From positions 124,001-188,000 of the forward strand of contig JAQMWT010000443.1 in the NCBI GenBank assembly GCA_029834535.1: 64,000 nt of DNA, written 5' to 3'. The notes under the pieces are model-generated. The model did no database searches, was not told the DNA's origin, and worked only from the letters and a program-made list of their open reading frames with translations. Positions 49,882 to 60,340 of the stretch are shown piece by piece; positions within the stretch are counted from its first letter, which is position 1; every line of letters starts with the position of its first letter. The stretch is from Chrysophaeum taylorii (Eukaryota; Sar; Pelagophyceae; Pelagomonadales; Pelagomonadaceae). The position numbers were made by a program, and so were the translations under genes.

Positions 49882-50515
49882 GGCAATGCTGCTCCTCTTC
49901 ACTTGTCAAACCTTCTCTCTCTTCTGGGTTTTTGATTCCTAGAAATGAAATGCGACGACGTCCAGGCAAGGGGATATATATCCTCTTGGTCCTATTGACG
50001 TGGCTGACCGCACCAACATTGAAGCACCCCTAGAGGAATCCGTTGATTTCGACAAATCCAAGCAAATCAATTGCGTCACACAAGAATCCGTTGTGGCTAC
50101 AGGGCAAACAACAAAATATGCTGTTGGTTGAAGAAAAATAATATGACGTGTTTTATGAATAAGTGCCACTCGATGTATCCAAAAGTTTGGAGTTTTGGAG
50201 CATTCGTGCTCTTTGCACGATCAACATTCTGGACATCGTTCCGAAATTTTATGTCTACAGCTCTAGAGGTCACGCTCTTTTGGATGCTTATTAAACTCTG
50301 CACCACTCGAAATTCAAACAAATCGCTCACACTACTGTTATTACAACACGTTCACTTTTAAACTGTACTGCTGGTGGTTACTACTTAACGCGGATTGCCA
50401 GAAAAAGGGAGGCAGGGAGCGCGCGAAGGGGTTTGAGAAGATCTCTTAATGAATGGGCTCTTCCGCGGCGCTGCCTGTGCGGCAATGCTCTCGCGTCATC
50501 ATTGCCGCCATACTG

Positions 50516-50707
50516 CAGCGAGCGTCCAGAAGCTCTGGCGGCCCATTCGGAGAAGTCATCTTTTCGAGGCTGATGCGCGGTATAACACTGAGCGAGTTGG
50601 TGCGCCGCGAGCGTCCGCAAGCTTTGGCAATCCATTCCATGTAAATCCATGAAGTCATTTGAGGTCGATGCTTATCACTGCGTAGCTACACTGAGCGAGT
50701 TGGTGTG
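50516..50707 (+). repeat. Diverged tandem duplication of about 95 bp
   Basis: Two adjacent copies share GCGAGCGTCC-AAGCT-TGGC and end in ACACTGAGCGAGTTGGTG (50587-50604 and 50689-50706). Confidence 0.7.
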
Positions 50708-51015
50708 AGCAGAATTCGGCAAGAATTCGGAGAAGGGAAGGGATACGTAAAGAACCTAACCTTGCCCAAAAAGCGTTTGGTAGTCAAAAACCACGTCATG
50801 ATTCCAGAAAACCACATGGGTGGTGGAGTGGCGCGGATCGTTAGGAAAAGTAATAATAAGCGTTTGATTTCGTTGGAACATCTATTCTTGTTCGACAAAC
50901 CCGACGGGTGCAATTGCTCAAAACAATGCTCGGCCGAGCGCGGTCTCATGGCCTGACATTATGGCCGCTGCAGCAACGTCAAGCGTGATGTACCGAGAAC
51001 ACCTCGAGGGTGTTT

Positions 51016-51112
51016 GCGCGGTACTTCCTTCCTGATGAAGGTGTGCGCCAAGCAGGGCGAGTTTTTTTCGCGGTATTTCCTTCCGGATGAAGGTGTGCGC
51101 CATACAGGGCAG
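51016..51112 (+). repeat. Two copies of a 44-bp direct repeat
   Basis: Copies at about 51016-51060 and 51070-51112 share CGCGGTA-TTCCTTCC-GATG and AAGGTGTGCGCCA. Confidence 0.75.
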
Positions 51113-52329
51113 ATACGTCCCCAACACAATCTGCGAGAACCCGCTGTCCTTTTTCCTCGCCGCGAGTTGGCCGAAATGTTGCCGTGGAGGTTGTGGCGTC
51201 GGGATTCACGGTGGCGTCGAATATCTCGTATCCTGATATGGTCCCGCAGCTTTCGAGATTGGTGTGGCCGTCAATGTCCTCTGCGGCCTGCTCTGCAAGC
51301 CATCTACGCGGGGGCACAATGAGTCAAGGACGACCGGCACCGTCGAATACAAAAACGCAATTTCCAGGAGCCGATTGTCTTCGCGAACTACTCGAGGATC
51401 GACGAAGTGCTCTGGCAAAACGGGAGTCTGTGGAGGCTAAGTCAAACTCGCTGGAAATTGGAGCAAACCACCACGCTCACGTTCTATATTGGAATGGACG
51501 ACGGCGCCCTCGCGGGACCGGGCGAGGAACACGTTTCGATCACAACGCGGATACGCTCGTTTCGTATTCGAAGGAAATCTTGTGTCCCACGCCGCGATAC
51601 TCCTTCGAATCTGCGTCGGATTATATGGCGCGCAACTCCTCGATGCAGGTCGTGTCGTTGCGATAGGTCATAGTCCCGGTATTTTTCGCTGTGGTCCTGA
51701 TAGATCCTCTACCCCGATGATGTTATAGTCGTTATGAACTCGAAGTATGGTCTGCAAGGGTTGGACTTCACGCGCGTCGCTCGTAGTCTAACAAGACAAA
51801 TTCGCCGGTCGGATTGTATACAAAAACGCTCGAGCGGTCGCGCGTGGCGTTTCGCGTCACAACGAGACCACCACCAGGCATCCGCAGTATTGTGTCATTT
51901 CCGACACACTGACTCGAAAAGCCGAGCAAGACTCAACCTGGGTGCTCGCGGACCTCGCGGCAAAAAAAAAACGGTCTGTCTTGTTGTCGGTGCACGGACG
52001 AGTCCAGGCATAATCGTGCCGTTTATCCCGCCGAGCCCAGCGACGGTCCCCTGGAGCTGCGTGCTGTCCACATAGTGTGTGGTGCTCGTGCGACCATCGC
52101 TGGGACACTTGTTGAGAAGGACGGATCACGAGTGTCATCGATTTCGAATCCTCGTTCATACTTCGCCTCGTTCCACCGTTCGTTCGCGCACTGAAATCCA
52201 CCACACTCGCAGTTTCGTTTGCCCGAATAGAATACATTTACTGTCCATCACTCGTTCGCAACGCACGAACAAAAGAAGGTTCTGATGGATAATGGACGCA
52301 ATGAGGTTGCCTACGACTACCGCGGCCTC

Positions 52330-52360
<31 letters not shown>

Positions 52361-52364
<4 letters not shown>

Positions 52365-53329
52365 CTGTTCGGGAGATCGCCGTCGAGCCCTGGATGATGA
52401 GGCTGAGGCTTCTTCTTGCTGTTGTTCTCGTAGAGGGCCTTGGGGACATGCTCTTTCTCGAACTGCGCCTTGCATCGAAATCGCTTGAAGTCGCGGCCCG
52501 AGGCGCGCACGACGACCTTGACGGGGTGAAAGATGCGGCCGTGAGCCGCCGCGGGCCAGGTCGGCGCGAGTTGTTGGAACATGTCGGCGGACCAAGGACA
52601 TTTTGCCCGGTAGATTCCGAGCCAGTCCCGATCGAGGGGTTTGAACCCGCACCACTTGGCGCGCTGGCAGAGGCCGTAGATGAAGGCGCCGTGAATGGTT
52701 TTTCGGGCGCGGGTCGGCATTGCCGAGGGGTCCTTCGCATCTTTCTTTTCGAGATTAGTGAGCTCGGCGCGCACTGCCCGAAAGAGTCGAGCAGAAACGC
52801 GGGCGACGGCCATGAGAGACGCCATGCCGCGGTTGGTCTTGCGAGCGTGGGCGACCAGGTCGGCGGAGGTTTGGTTGAAGGCGCCGAAGAGCTGCGCCCA
52901 ATCGCCTCCTGCGAATTTCGAGTCTTCCTCAACGACCCAGACGCTCTCGTAGCGCTTGTCGTTCCTCAAAAACAACGGCACGGCGGCCATGAGGAGCTGG
53001 TGAGATACGAACGCGCGGAAAGCTGCCGTTCCGTTTCGGACGAGTCGAGAAAACGGCACACGCACCGTCAGCGAGTGCCGAAGTACTTTGTAGTCGCGCG
53101 AGGAGTCCACGAACAGCGCGACGTCGTGCGGCGGGCACGCAAACGTCGCGGCACTCGCGACGACGCGTTGGAATTCGCTCAACACAATGCCCGAGTCTGT
53201 ATGCGCGCCGAACGCGACGAGGACGCGCCCGCGATTGGCGCACGCGGGAGCTGTCCTCACGCGCGCGCCGAGCAAAGGCCATTGCGCGCACGCCGCGAGG
53301 TGCCACAGCACCAGAAACCAACAGCGCAT
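52361..53329 (-). CDS. Putative secretory glycosyltransferase-like protein
   Basis: 322 aa from ATG 53329 (an in-frame GTG precedes it). Signal peptide MRCWFLVLWHLAACAQ. The core has VLVAFGAHTDSGIV, DVALFVDSSRDYKVLRHSL and SVWVVEEDSKFAGGDWAQLFGAF. The E-E-D before F-x-G-D-W recalls the acidic metal site of algal and fungal glycosyltransferases of DUF-type families (W-x-x-E-x-D). A conserved-looking tail has CPWSADMF and HPVKVV. I cannot name the GT family. It sits in the same neighbourhood as a GT8 gene and fits the extracellular-glycan theme. Confidence 0.55.
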
Positions 53330-53406
53330 GTGGTGGTGGGTGGTCCCTGCTTTTTTAGACACAACGAAACTTACGGGGTCATAAATGATGACCGGGGTTT
53401 AGGTTT

Positions 53407-54051
53407 CTAATATGACGAATCTCGTGTCGCTTCGCGCCGCAAGGCCTTGATGGCCTTGTTGAATCGTTGCATCTCGTTCGATGATGTGCCGTAGACCTGG
53501 GTGGGTGGGCGTACTGATGCGCGGGGAAGGGATCGAAGCTCACGTCGGTTATATGGTCGCGGCAGCATGCTGTGCAAAAAGAGTCGAAGTGGGCCTCGTC
53601 GACGCCGTACATCCGGTCAAATGTGGCGGGCGTGACCCGACAAAAATCGGGTCGTGTTTCGTAGACGGTGCAGAGGCGGCGGTCGCGGTCGAAGTGGACG
53701 CACCAGCCGTCGGTCCCGACCATTGAGTCGTACAAGGTCCTCTCTTGGGGTGTGAGCCAGTCGTCGAGGTCGTCGCGGCCGTCGGGCGCCAGGTAGCAGC
53801 ACTGCGAGGGGTCCTTCCTTCCTTTCTTTGTTTGTTTGTTTGTTTGCTTGTTTGTTTCAAGGCGACACGACAACAACACGCACCGCACCGCAACGTTCGA
53901 CGCAACCCCAGCGCTCCGTCTTTCGCAACAGATGATGATGATGATGATGACCATCACCGTCGCTCTTCGTCGACGCCAGCATTACCGGCACGCGGCGCAC
54001 CGACGAGAGCCCAGAAGACCAAAACGGAGCAACAGCAATGAGGAGGAACAT
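53407..54051 (-). CDS. YkgJ-family zinc/iron-cluster (CxxCxxCC) protein, three exons
   Basis: Exons 54051-53884, 53801-53544 and 53496-53407 with introns of 82 bp (containing a TTTG repeat) and 47 bp. The join gives 171 aa. Exon 1 ends RWGCVERCGA and exon 2 opens CCYLAPDG, rebuilding the family signature C-x3-C-G-A-C-C-Y-L. Then YDSMVGTDGWCVHFDRDRR, LCTVYETRPDFCRVTP and FCTACCRDHITD follow, and exon 3 gives VYGTSSNEMQRFNKAI. Plant and bacterial homologues share each block. The eight or so cysteines likely bind a metal; the biochemical role is unknown. The leader MFLLIAVAPFWSSGLSSVRR could target it to an organelle, and a His run (ATC repeat) follows. Confidence 0.88.
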
Positions 54052-54117
54052 ATTGTGTTTGTGGCTTTTATTATCCTTACCCTCCTTGGTGCCAGGGGAC
54101 CAGAAAGAAAAACGATT
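54052..54117. promoter_or_regulatory. 66-bp divergent promoter region
   Basis: Separates YkgJ-family and GT8 start codons. No TATA box is evident. Confidence 0.4.
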
Positions 54118-55605
54118 ATGTGCACTGGACCCTTTTCTTCTTCATGGTTGGTGTTGTGGAGCATCGCGTGGGGATCTGTTGCTCGCGGGCAGCGGACGCT
54201 CGCCGTGCCGAGCGAGACGGTGGTGGTGTTTTCGCTGGACGCCGGCGCGCAGCTCGAGACGCACGCCTTCTCGACGCTCGCAGCTCTTTCGAGCGTCGTC
54301 CACGCGAGCACTCACGCCGCCAAGCTGCGGTTCGTGGTGATGCTGACGGTGCCAAAGTTTGCGAGCGAGACCCTCGCCGACGCGATGTGCGTCGCGATCG
54401 AGTCGGCGATCGGCCATCTCGTGAGCGTGACGTGCTCGCGACGGTCGTTCCGAGCGTTGCTCGGGAACGAGACGACGCGGTGCGCGGCGGCGGCGGTGCC
54501 AGCGTCTCGGTCGCGCGTCACCTTTGTGGAGTTTCCGTCGAGGGCCCTCGACTACCCGCCCTACGTCGGCGAGCTTCTGGAGTTGCTGTGTTGCTCGCAA
54601 CGACGCTACGCGATCAAACGAGCTGAACTCGCGACGTCCCTCGGGAACCACGCGCGCTTTTTCGCTCATTTGGCCCTCCTGCCGCTCGGCGTCACGAGAG
54701 CCCTTTTCATGGACGCCGACGTCCTCGCGCGCGTCGATGTCTCGACGCTGTTCGCGACGGATCTTAATCGCGCGCGCTTCGTCGGCGCCGCGCGCCGGTG
54801 CGCGTCTAAACGCGCGGCGTACCAGCCGCACGTCCAGTTCCGCGACGAGCTCGTGAAGGAGTTCGGACTCAAGAGCAGCGCGATGCTCGTCAACGCCGGG
54901 GTTCTGGTCGTCGACCTCGAGGCGTACTGCGCTGCGACCGTCTTGGACGGCCTCAAGGCCGTCCTCCGAAGGCATATCGCGGGCCCGCCCCTATGGAGGG
55001 ACGGGAATAACCAACCCCCCTTCACCATCGCCGCCGCGAGGCACATCACCTTCGTCGACCCCGCCTGGAACGTTCGCCTCGGAGACGCCAGGGGACAGGC
55101 CCTCGTCGTCAAGGCAAAGAAACGACGCCGCGAGTCGCTCCGCGACGAGTGCACGGCGATGCTCGCTGATCCGTGGGTCCTCCATGCGCACTTCAAGCCT
55201 TGCGAGGCTCTCCCCGACCGCCTCTGCCCCTCCTCGCGCTCGAAAAATTCCACGCGTGCCGACAACGTCCACGCGAGGAGACTAAAGGCTGCGTGCGCGA
55301 TGGCGCGCACGATCGCCAACGACGAGGCCAGGCCCGTGCCCTGCCAGTGCTCCGACATCGAGCGCAAGACCGGCAACCCCTTCCATCGCCGCGGCCACCG
55401 CCACCGCCACCGTTCGCGCAAGCACACCGCCTCCTCTTACGATGAAACCCGTCTCGACGGTGATGGCGGTGGTTCGTCGGCTACGCCCGACGACCGCCGA
55501 GAAGAAGAGTCTGGCGACGACGGCGGCACCGACGACCAGCATAAACAAGGTAAGCCCGACGACTCTCGTACCTTCGCGGCCGACGCCGTGGCCGACGCCG
55601 AGTAG
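54118..55605 (+). CDS. GT8-type glycosyltransferase
   Basis: 495 aa from ATG 54118. Signal peptide or anchor SSWLVLWSIAWGSVARG. GT8 features: an initial strand VVVFSLDAGAQLETHAFSTL, the donor-metal motif ALFMDADVLARVDVSTLF (D-A-D), SAMLVNAGVLVVDL, the DGNNQPPF segment (family often has D-Q), and HAHFKPCEALP with the metal His. GT8 enzymes transfer Gal, GalA or Glc from UDP-sugars with retention, on cell-wall or glycoprotein glycans. The last 100 residues are a low-complexity His, Arg, then Asp/Glu tail outside the catalytic domain. The frame is open upstream of 54118, but that part overlaps the divergent YkgJ-family gene. Confidence 0.85.
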   Translation: MCTGPFSSSWLVLWSIAWGSVARGQRTLAVPSETVVVFSLDAGAQLETHAFSTLAALSSVVHASTHAAKLRFVVMLTVPKFASETLADAMCVAIESAIGHLVSVTCSRRSFRALLGNETTRCAAAAVPASRSRVTFVEFPSRALDYPPYVGELLELLCCSQRRYAIKRAELATSLGNHARFFAHLALLPLGVTRALFMDADVLARVDVSTLFATDLNRARFVGAARRCASKRAAYQPHVQFRDELVKEFGLKSSAMLVNAGVLVVDLEAYCAATVLDGLKAVLRRHIAGPPLWRDGNNQPPFTIAAARHITFVDPAWNVRLGDARGQALVVKAKKRRRESLRDECTAMLADPWVLHAHFKPCEALPDRLCPSSRSKNSTRADNVHARRLKAACAMARTIANDEARPVPCQCSDIERKTGNPFHRRGHRHRHRSRKHTASSYDETRLDGDGGGSSATPDDRREEESGDDGGTDDQHKQGKPDDSRTFAADAVADAE

Positions 55606-56117
55606 GAGGTCTTTCTCCCTTTTTTAACCTTTTGCTTGCATGTCGTCGGCGTGGCTGGATGCCTAAGGCTTTTGACTGACAGAGTGCCCCACGCGGCCAC
55701 CACGTCGATTATTGAGATAGGGTGGTCTGACCCATCTGCTGGCCCCGCCAGTGCAGCAGCTGCGCGAGCACCGGAAGTTCGTTCTCACTATGGCGAGTTA
55801 AAAAGTTCCTAGGACAACCATGTTGTCGTTGTTGCTGCTAATAGGTGCTGTGTGTTTCAACTCCACCGGGCGGCCCCCAATTCTTTTTCCCTCTCTGCAG
55901 GAAGCGGCGGCGACGACGGCGGCGGCCTGGTCGACCTGTGCTCCGAAGATCGACGCGGGTGGTCACATCGTCTCGCGGGGCAGTACCCGAAAACACGGAG
56001 GGGCGGGGCGTGCGTCTAGAGGACCAGCCCGATGAAAAGAGAAGAAGAAGAAGAATATAAGGGATCGTGCGAATGAGGTGAGGCCGAAGAGAAACAACAA
56101 GGTGCGTCTGTCTGTCT
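55606..56117. other. Spacer between convergent genes
   Basis: About 510 bp. It contains one possible small secreted ORF (55820-56035), listed separately. Confidence 0.4.
55820..56035 (+). CDS. Possible small secreted peptide
   Basis: 71 aa, opening with a good signal peptide (MLSLLLLIGAVCFNS). A GT-AG pair (donor at ATAG|GTGCTG, acceptor CTCTGCAG near 55900) would instead give about 47 aa. No homologue is known to me. Short hydrophobic starts arise easily by chance. Confidence 0.25.
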   Translation: MLSLLLLIGAVCFNSTGRPPILFPSLQEAAATTAAAWSTCAPKIDAGGHIVSRGSTRKHGGAGRASRGPAR

Positions 56118-57326
56118 TTAAGCGAGGATGGCGTCGTCGGGCGCCGCGAGGGCTTCGTTGAGGAGGACCTGGAAGTCCTCCGGCTTGATGGACATGAGGT
56201 CTTCTCTAGTCACAAATGGATTGGGGCCGTAGATGGCCTGGTCGAAGGTGCGAATGGCGGAGTTCATACGAGCCCGATCCATCGCGTTGCGAACGGTGCG
56301 CGCGTTGGAGAAGAAGGGCATCTGCATGCGTCGCTGAATGTATTGTTTGAAGACGTCCGAGGCGCCAGGGGCGAGGGTGTACTCGAGATCGCGCGCCATG
56401 ACTTGGGAGATCTCGAAGAGCTCGTCGACCTCGTAGTTGGGGAAGTCGATATGGTTGCCGATGCGCGAGTTCATGCCCGGAATGAACGAGAAGAAGCGCT
56501 CCATGCGGTCCTTGTAGCCCGCGAGGACTACCACCAGATCCTCGCGGTTGTTCTCCATGAAGTTGAGCAAGATCTCGATCGACTCCTGGCCGTAGTCGCG
56601 GTCGTTGGCGGCGTTGTAGAGGTAGTAAGCCTCGTCGATGAGAAGAACGCCGCCGAGCGCCTGCTTGATCACCTCCTTGGTCTTGGGTGCCGTGTGGCCA
56701 ACGTACTGGCCCACCAGGTCGTCGCGCGTCGCGACCACGACGTGGCCCGATCGGCAGTATCCCATCTTGGCCAAGATTTGGCCCATCCGCACCGCGACGG
56801 TCGTCTTGCCCGTCCCCGGCGCGCCCGTGAAGCACATGTGGAGCGAGGGCACCGCCGTGTCGAATCCGAGCTTGCGCCGCATTTTGTCGAGGACCAACAA
56901 GGCCGCGATCTCGCGGACGCGCTTCTTGACAGGCTTGAGCCCCACCAGATCATAATCGAGCTTCTCGAGGGTCTCGCGCACGCCCTCCTTGAACATAAAC
57001 TCGCTCACCGAACCGGCCGGCGTGTTGTCGGGCATGTTCTTCATGTACTCGACTTTGCGGCGCTTCTCCTCCCGCTCCAGCTCCTGCCACTTGGCGCGGC
57101 GCTCGGCCTCCTCGACCGCCTTCTTGCGCTCGATGTCCGCCTCCTCGAGCGCCTCGGTCAGCTTGCGCGCCCCCGACGTCGTGGTGTCGGTGCCACCCCA
57201 CTGCAGCGACGGCCCGCGGCCAAACTGGTTCGGGTCCGATGACACGATCACTCGTCGGCGCAGCGACGACGGCGACGCCGCCTGCCATGCCGTCGCGACG
57301 CCGACGAGCAGTGCGTACAACATCAT
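56118..57326 (-). CDS. cbbX: CbbX, red-type Rubisco activase (nuclear-encoded)
   Basis: 402 aa. The leader MMLYALLVGVATAWQAASPS is a signal peptide with a possible ATA-W cleavage, like the plastid ASA-F motif with Trp for Phe, then Arg-rich transit sequence. A coiled helix (about 55-95) precedes the AAA+ core: LVGLKPVKKRVREIAALLVL, Walker A TGAPGTGKTT (about 167-176), pore loop QYVGHT (about 207-212), Walker B GVLLIDEAYYLYN (about 226-238), sensor and arginine-finger block GMNSRIGNHIDFPNY. CbbX pulls on the RbcL C-terminus of red-type Rubisco to free bound sugar phosphates. Red-lineage algae carry plastid and nuclear copies that mix; this is the nuclear one. Confidence 0.96.
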   Translation of the reverse strand: MMLYALLVGVATAWQAASPSSLRRRVIVSSDPNQFGRGPSLQWGGTDTTTSGARKLTEALEEADIERKKAVEEAERRAKWQELEREEKRRKVEYMKNMPDNTPAGSVSEFMFKEGVRETLEKLDYDLVGLKPVKKRVREIAALLVLDKMRRKLGFDTAVPSLHMCFTGAPGTGKTTVAVRMGQILAKMGYCRSGHVVVATRDDLVGQYVGHTAPKTKEVIKQALGGVLLIDEAYYLYNAANDRDYGQESIEILLNFMENNREDLVVVLAGYKDRMERFFSFIPGMNSRIGNHIDFPNYEVDELFEISQVMARDLEYTLAPGASDVFKQYIQRRMQMPFFSNARTVRNAMDRARMNSAIRTFDQAIYGPNPFVTREDLMSIKPEDFQVLLNEALAAPDDAILA

Positions 57327-57473
57327 CGCTCGCTTGGGCGGTCGGTCGACTTGCCTTGACGATGACGCACTGGCACGTCAAGAGTTGACGTTGGCATCCC
57401 ATAAATATCCAAACCAGAACTTCCAACGGATCATCTCCTCGTCGTTCAAACTAACACCAACGACTCGCGCGCG
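57327..57473. promoter_or_regulatory. Shared divergent promoter region (CbbX / BBIP10)
   Basis: 147 bp between start codons, with no recognised element. Confidence 0.4.
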
Positions 57474-57692
57474 ATGGACACCACTCCGCCGCCGAAAGAT
57501 GATGACGATAATGATGACGGGGTACCGCAGTGCCGCCTCGAGCCCGTGCTGCCCAAGCACGGTCTCGTATACTCGGAGAAGACCAACATGAGCGAGATCC
57601 TCTGCAAGCCGAAAATCATGCCGATCCCCCCGCAACGCATCGCCCAGCCGGGGAACGGCGACCAGGACCCGGACGGCAGCAGCGGAGGCTAG
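57474..57692 (+). CDS. BBIP1: BBIP10/BBIP1, BBSome-interacting small subunit
   Basis: 72 aa. The acidic start is followed by VLPKHGLVYSEKTNMSEILC and CKPKIMPIPPQRIAQ, matching the conserved core of human BBIP1 (VLPKQGPLF, then VLCKPKLLPL). Length also fits the family. BBIP10 is needed to assemble the BBSome, the coat that moves membrane proteins in cilia. It points to a flagellated stage and to other BBS genes elsewhere in the genome. The helix that follows LLPL in animals is replaced by a short Gly/Asp tail, so a downstream exon is possible. Confidence 0.8.
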   Translation: MDTTPPPKDDDDNDDGVPQCRLEPVLPKHGLVYSEKTNMSEILCKPKIMPIPPQRIAQPGNGDQDPDGSSGG

Positions 57693-57857
57693 GGACAGTA
57701 AAATGCTAGTAGTAGTAACTCACATGACATGCTAGTAAGCATGGCGACACACCGGCCGACCGGCGACATAATAATATACGGGTGTATCGCCCGTCGAGAT
57801 GTGCGTGCAGCAGGCCTGAGCTTCGTCGACGCATGATGTGACGGGATGATGACGCCT

Positions 57858-57911
<54 letters not shown>

Positions 57912-58400
57912 CAACAACGAGGATGATGATCAGGCACAAGGAGCACACGGGGAGTACGATCCGCAGCGACCACTGTCTGTACACGGGTGATAGGCGCGAT
58001 GCCCGTTCCGAAATGTCGCAGGAAGATGGCGCGGAGCCAGCAACAACTTGAAGGAGGAGGAGGAGGAGGAGGAGAAGGAGTGCACGGTCGGCGTGACGCG
58101 CGCGTCGAGGGAGGGAGGGGGGCACTGGCATTATCATCACAACTGGAGAAGGGAGGGGCGGGAAAGGAGAAACGATGGAGAAGCCTTGATGCCGATGAGA
58201 GCAATTGCACACAGAACCACGGGGCGGGCGGCGCATAATCTTTTTCGTCGCGCCGTTGAACAATGAAGACGGTGAAAATGATGATGATAAAGATGATGAT
58301 GATGATGATGATGATTATGATTGGTGTGAAGAAGAAAGAGGAGCTAGATATTCGAGCGAGGGGTGCCTTGTTCGTTCGCGTCTTTAGGAGACAGGGACGC
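57693..58400. other. Spacer with long ATG/GAT microsatellite
   Basis: About 700 bp holding microsatellites of TGA units at 57858-57910 and again at 58275-58320, plus GGA runs near 58055-58075. No supported gene. Confidence 0.5.
57858..57910 (+). repeat. TGA trinucleotide microsatellite
   Basis: About 17 uninterrupted ATG/TGA units. Confidence 0.9.
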
Positions 58401-58415
58401 TCAGCGTCGCGCGGC

Positions 58416-58452
<37 letters not shown>

Positions 58453-59762
58453 TCGTGCGTCCGGTGGTCGTCGCCGGTGCTTTGGAGGCGTCGGCGAGCG
58501 ACGGCGCTCATGGCGGCGACGGCGGCGGCGCTGTCGGTGCGATGGGACCTCCGCGCGTCGTCGTCGTTGGCGGCGCGGCGGAGGAGGGCGCGGGCGTCTT
58601 TGGGGAGTTTGCGGCGTTGGTCCGTCTCGCAATACTCGAGGAAGGTGATGTAGGACCGCTTGACCGCCTCGTCGCACTGGCGCTCGTACTGGTCGATCCC
58701 GACGATCTCGTCGACGGCGCGATCGTCGTCGTCGTCGTCGTCGTCGTCGACGACAGGGTCCGTGTCGTCGTCGCCTCTCTCCGAAGCGTCGGGGGGCGGG
58801 TGCGGGGCTCGCGGCTGGAAGGCGTACTGGGAGCCGTCGATGCCGATTTCGATGATCATGAGCGTCATGTTGTCCTTGGAATTGAGGTCGCGAAGGCACG
58901 TCGAGACGATGTTCGCGGCGACGTCGCCGAGGTCGTCGCCGCGGTCGAGGGCTAGGGAAATCGCGCGGGCGAGGACTTCGTTGGTCATGACGTCGAAGAT
59001 GCCGTCGCACGCCAGGACGACGAGGTCCCCGACAGCAAGCTTGTCGACGTCACCGATGGAATAGAGCTCGGGCACGCACGACACCTTTTGTTCCCTCGGC
59101 GACCGACGAGAGTCGCGCTTGTACGCAAAGTCGCCTAACCCTCGGCTTACGGCGAGGTTACCGTCGAGACGCGCGACGACGTTTGCCACGCCGCCCGCCG
59201 AGCGCTTTGCGGCGTCGGCGTCGCTCACGAATCCCCCGGCGGCCGAGATGCGCGCGTGTTCGTCGTCGCGGTCGGGCTTGTGATCCTCGGAAACCGCCAA
59301 GATGTCGCTCGTTCCACCCAGGACGCGCCGCAGCACGAGCCCCCGCGAGTCCCCCGCGTTGGCGATGAACACCTCGTACCCCCCCTTGAACCGCAGCCCG
59401 GCCACGACGCAGGTCGACCCCGACTGGTCGCGCGTTACCTCCGGCCGTTCGCGAAGCCACGCGTCCGTCTCGACGAACGCGGCCGCCACGCGCGGCTCCA
59501 GATCAGAGTCCGCCTCATCCGCCGCACGCCGCAATGCCTCGGGAAGCCGCTCGTGCGCGGCCAGCCGAGCCACCTCGCACCCACCGTGACCGTCCAACAC
59601 CCCGAAAATCGAAAATCCACCCCCGTCCTCGTCCCGCATAAAGTGCGCGTCCTCGTGATCGGCCCGCCATCCCTGCATCTCCGCCACGGCCCCGCGCCAC
59701 CGCTTCCCCCCGCCCCTCTGGACGCGGATCAGCTCCACCGGCGCGCTCGAGATCTGGCCCAT
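58401..59762 (-). CDS. PP2C-type protein phosphatase
   Basis: 453 aa. Motifs in order: MQGWRADHEDAHF, FGVLDGHGGCEVA (metal site), DQSGSTCVVAG, FIANAGDSRGLVL, SEDHKPDRDDEHARI, LAVSRGLGDFAYK, LVVLACDGIFDVMTNEV and SKDNMTLMII. All acidic metal ligands of PPM phosphatases are present. The N-terminus MGQISSAP has Gly-2 and Ser-6, a good myristoylation signal, so membrane attachment is likely. It dephosphorylates Ser/Thr, needing Mn or Mg. The C-terminal 130 residues are low complexity with several Asp runs from CGT/GTC repeats (58426-58455, 58723-58752), outside the catalytic fold. Confidence 0.94.
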
Positions 59763-59830
59763 CGTGCAGGCAGGGGCAACACACTAACAACACTGGCGAC
59801 TACAATATTGTGTATCCTATATATTTTGTT
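59763..59830. promoter_or_regulatory. Presumed PP2C promoter
   Basis: The sequence just beyond the minus-strand ATG contains AT-rich TATATATTTTG near 59818-59830, which could serve as a TATA-like element about 60 bp upstream. Confidence 0.3.
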
Positions 59831-59839
59831 GCCTTTCCA

Positions 59840-60340
59840 CCAGGGTAAGTGCTCAAGGCGACAGACCTCGTCTCGAGCACCGAATCGAGCCAGACCGAAC
59901 CGAACGCGCCCTCGCTGGCGCCAACATATTTGTGGCGATTGGCGCCGCTGGCGACCGCTTTCTTTTCTTCTACTTCACCAGTCGCAATGGCATGCTGCTA
60001 TCTATCTATCTATCTATCACACGTACGGATGCTCCTCCGCTACCCTTCGTGCGGCCATTGCAACGGCACGCGCTATCGTATCCTCGAACGCTTCGTCTCC
60101 CCCAAGCTGGAACTTATCCTGTGTCGAGGGCGAAGGTGGCCCACGGCCCCCTCAATCCAGCGCGCTTAATTATCGTCGCGACCAAGCCCCTTTCAACGGC
60201 GCCAGTTCCGGCTTCGCCCTCGCCGTGACCATCGACAAGTTGCAGGGCCAAACTCGCCGCAAGCTTGGCGTCCTCCTTTAGAAAACCCGCCTTCACTCAC
60301 GGCCAGCTCAATATCGTGGTGGTAAGCCTGCGCAGGGCAG
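59840..60340 (+). mobile_element. Helitron / PIF1-type helicase remnant, copy 2
   Basis: Plus strand, changing frames: CNGTRYRILERFVSPKLELI (about 60060-60120), then FALAVTIDKLQGQTRRKLGV (about 60213-60275) and after a stop KPAFTHGQLNIVVVSL (about 60285-60335). These correspond to the NGTR, TINKSQGQT and THGQLYVALSR blocks of PIF1/Helitron helicases. A short CTAT repeat lies at 59998-60016. Only the C-terminal end is left and it is broken. It is on the opposite strand to copy 1. Confidence 0.72.

Larger units (their letters stand above)
49882..52360. other. Repeat-bearing gene-free DNA, about 2.5 kb
   Basis: AT-richer DNA (especially 49960-50380) with no supported gene. It includes two local duplications listed separately and an ATT run at about 52333-52365. 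A frame at 51184-51666 (160 aa) has no known domain. Confidence 0.45.

Noticed and set aside
53379-53957. An unspliced 192-aa version of the YkgJ-family gene
   Set aside because: It lacks the leading Cys motif and has an unrelated tail; splicing restores both ends in agreement with the family.
59256-60281. A 341-aa plus-strand frame crossing the PP2C gene and the Helitron remnant
   Set aside because: Antisense to PP2C in its first half, then runs into transposon scraps by chance.
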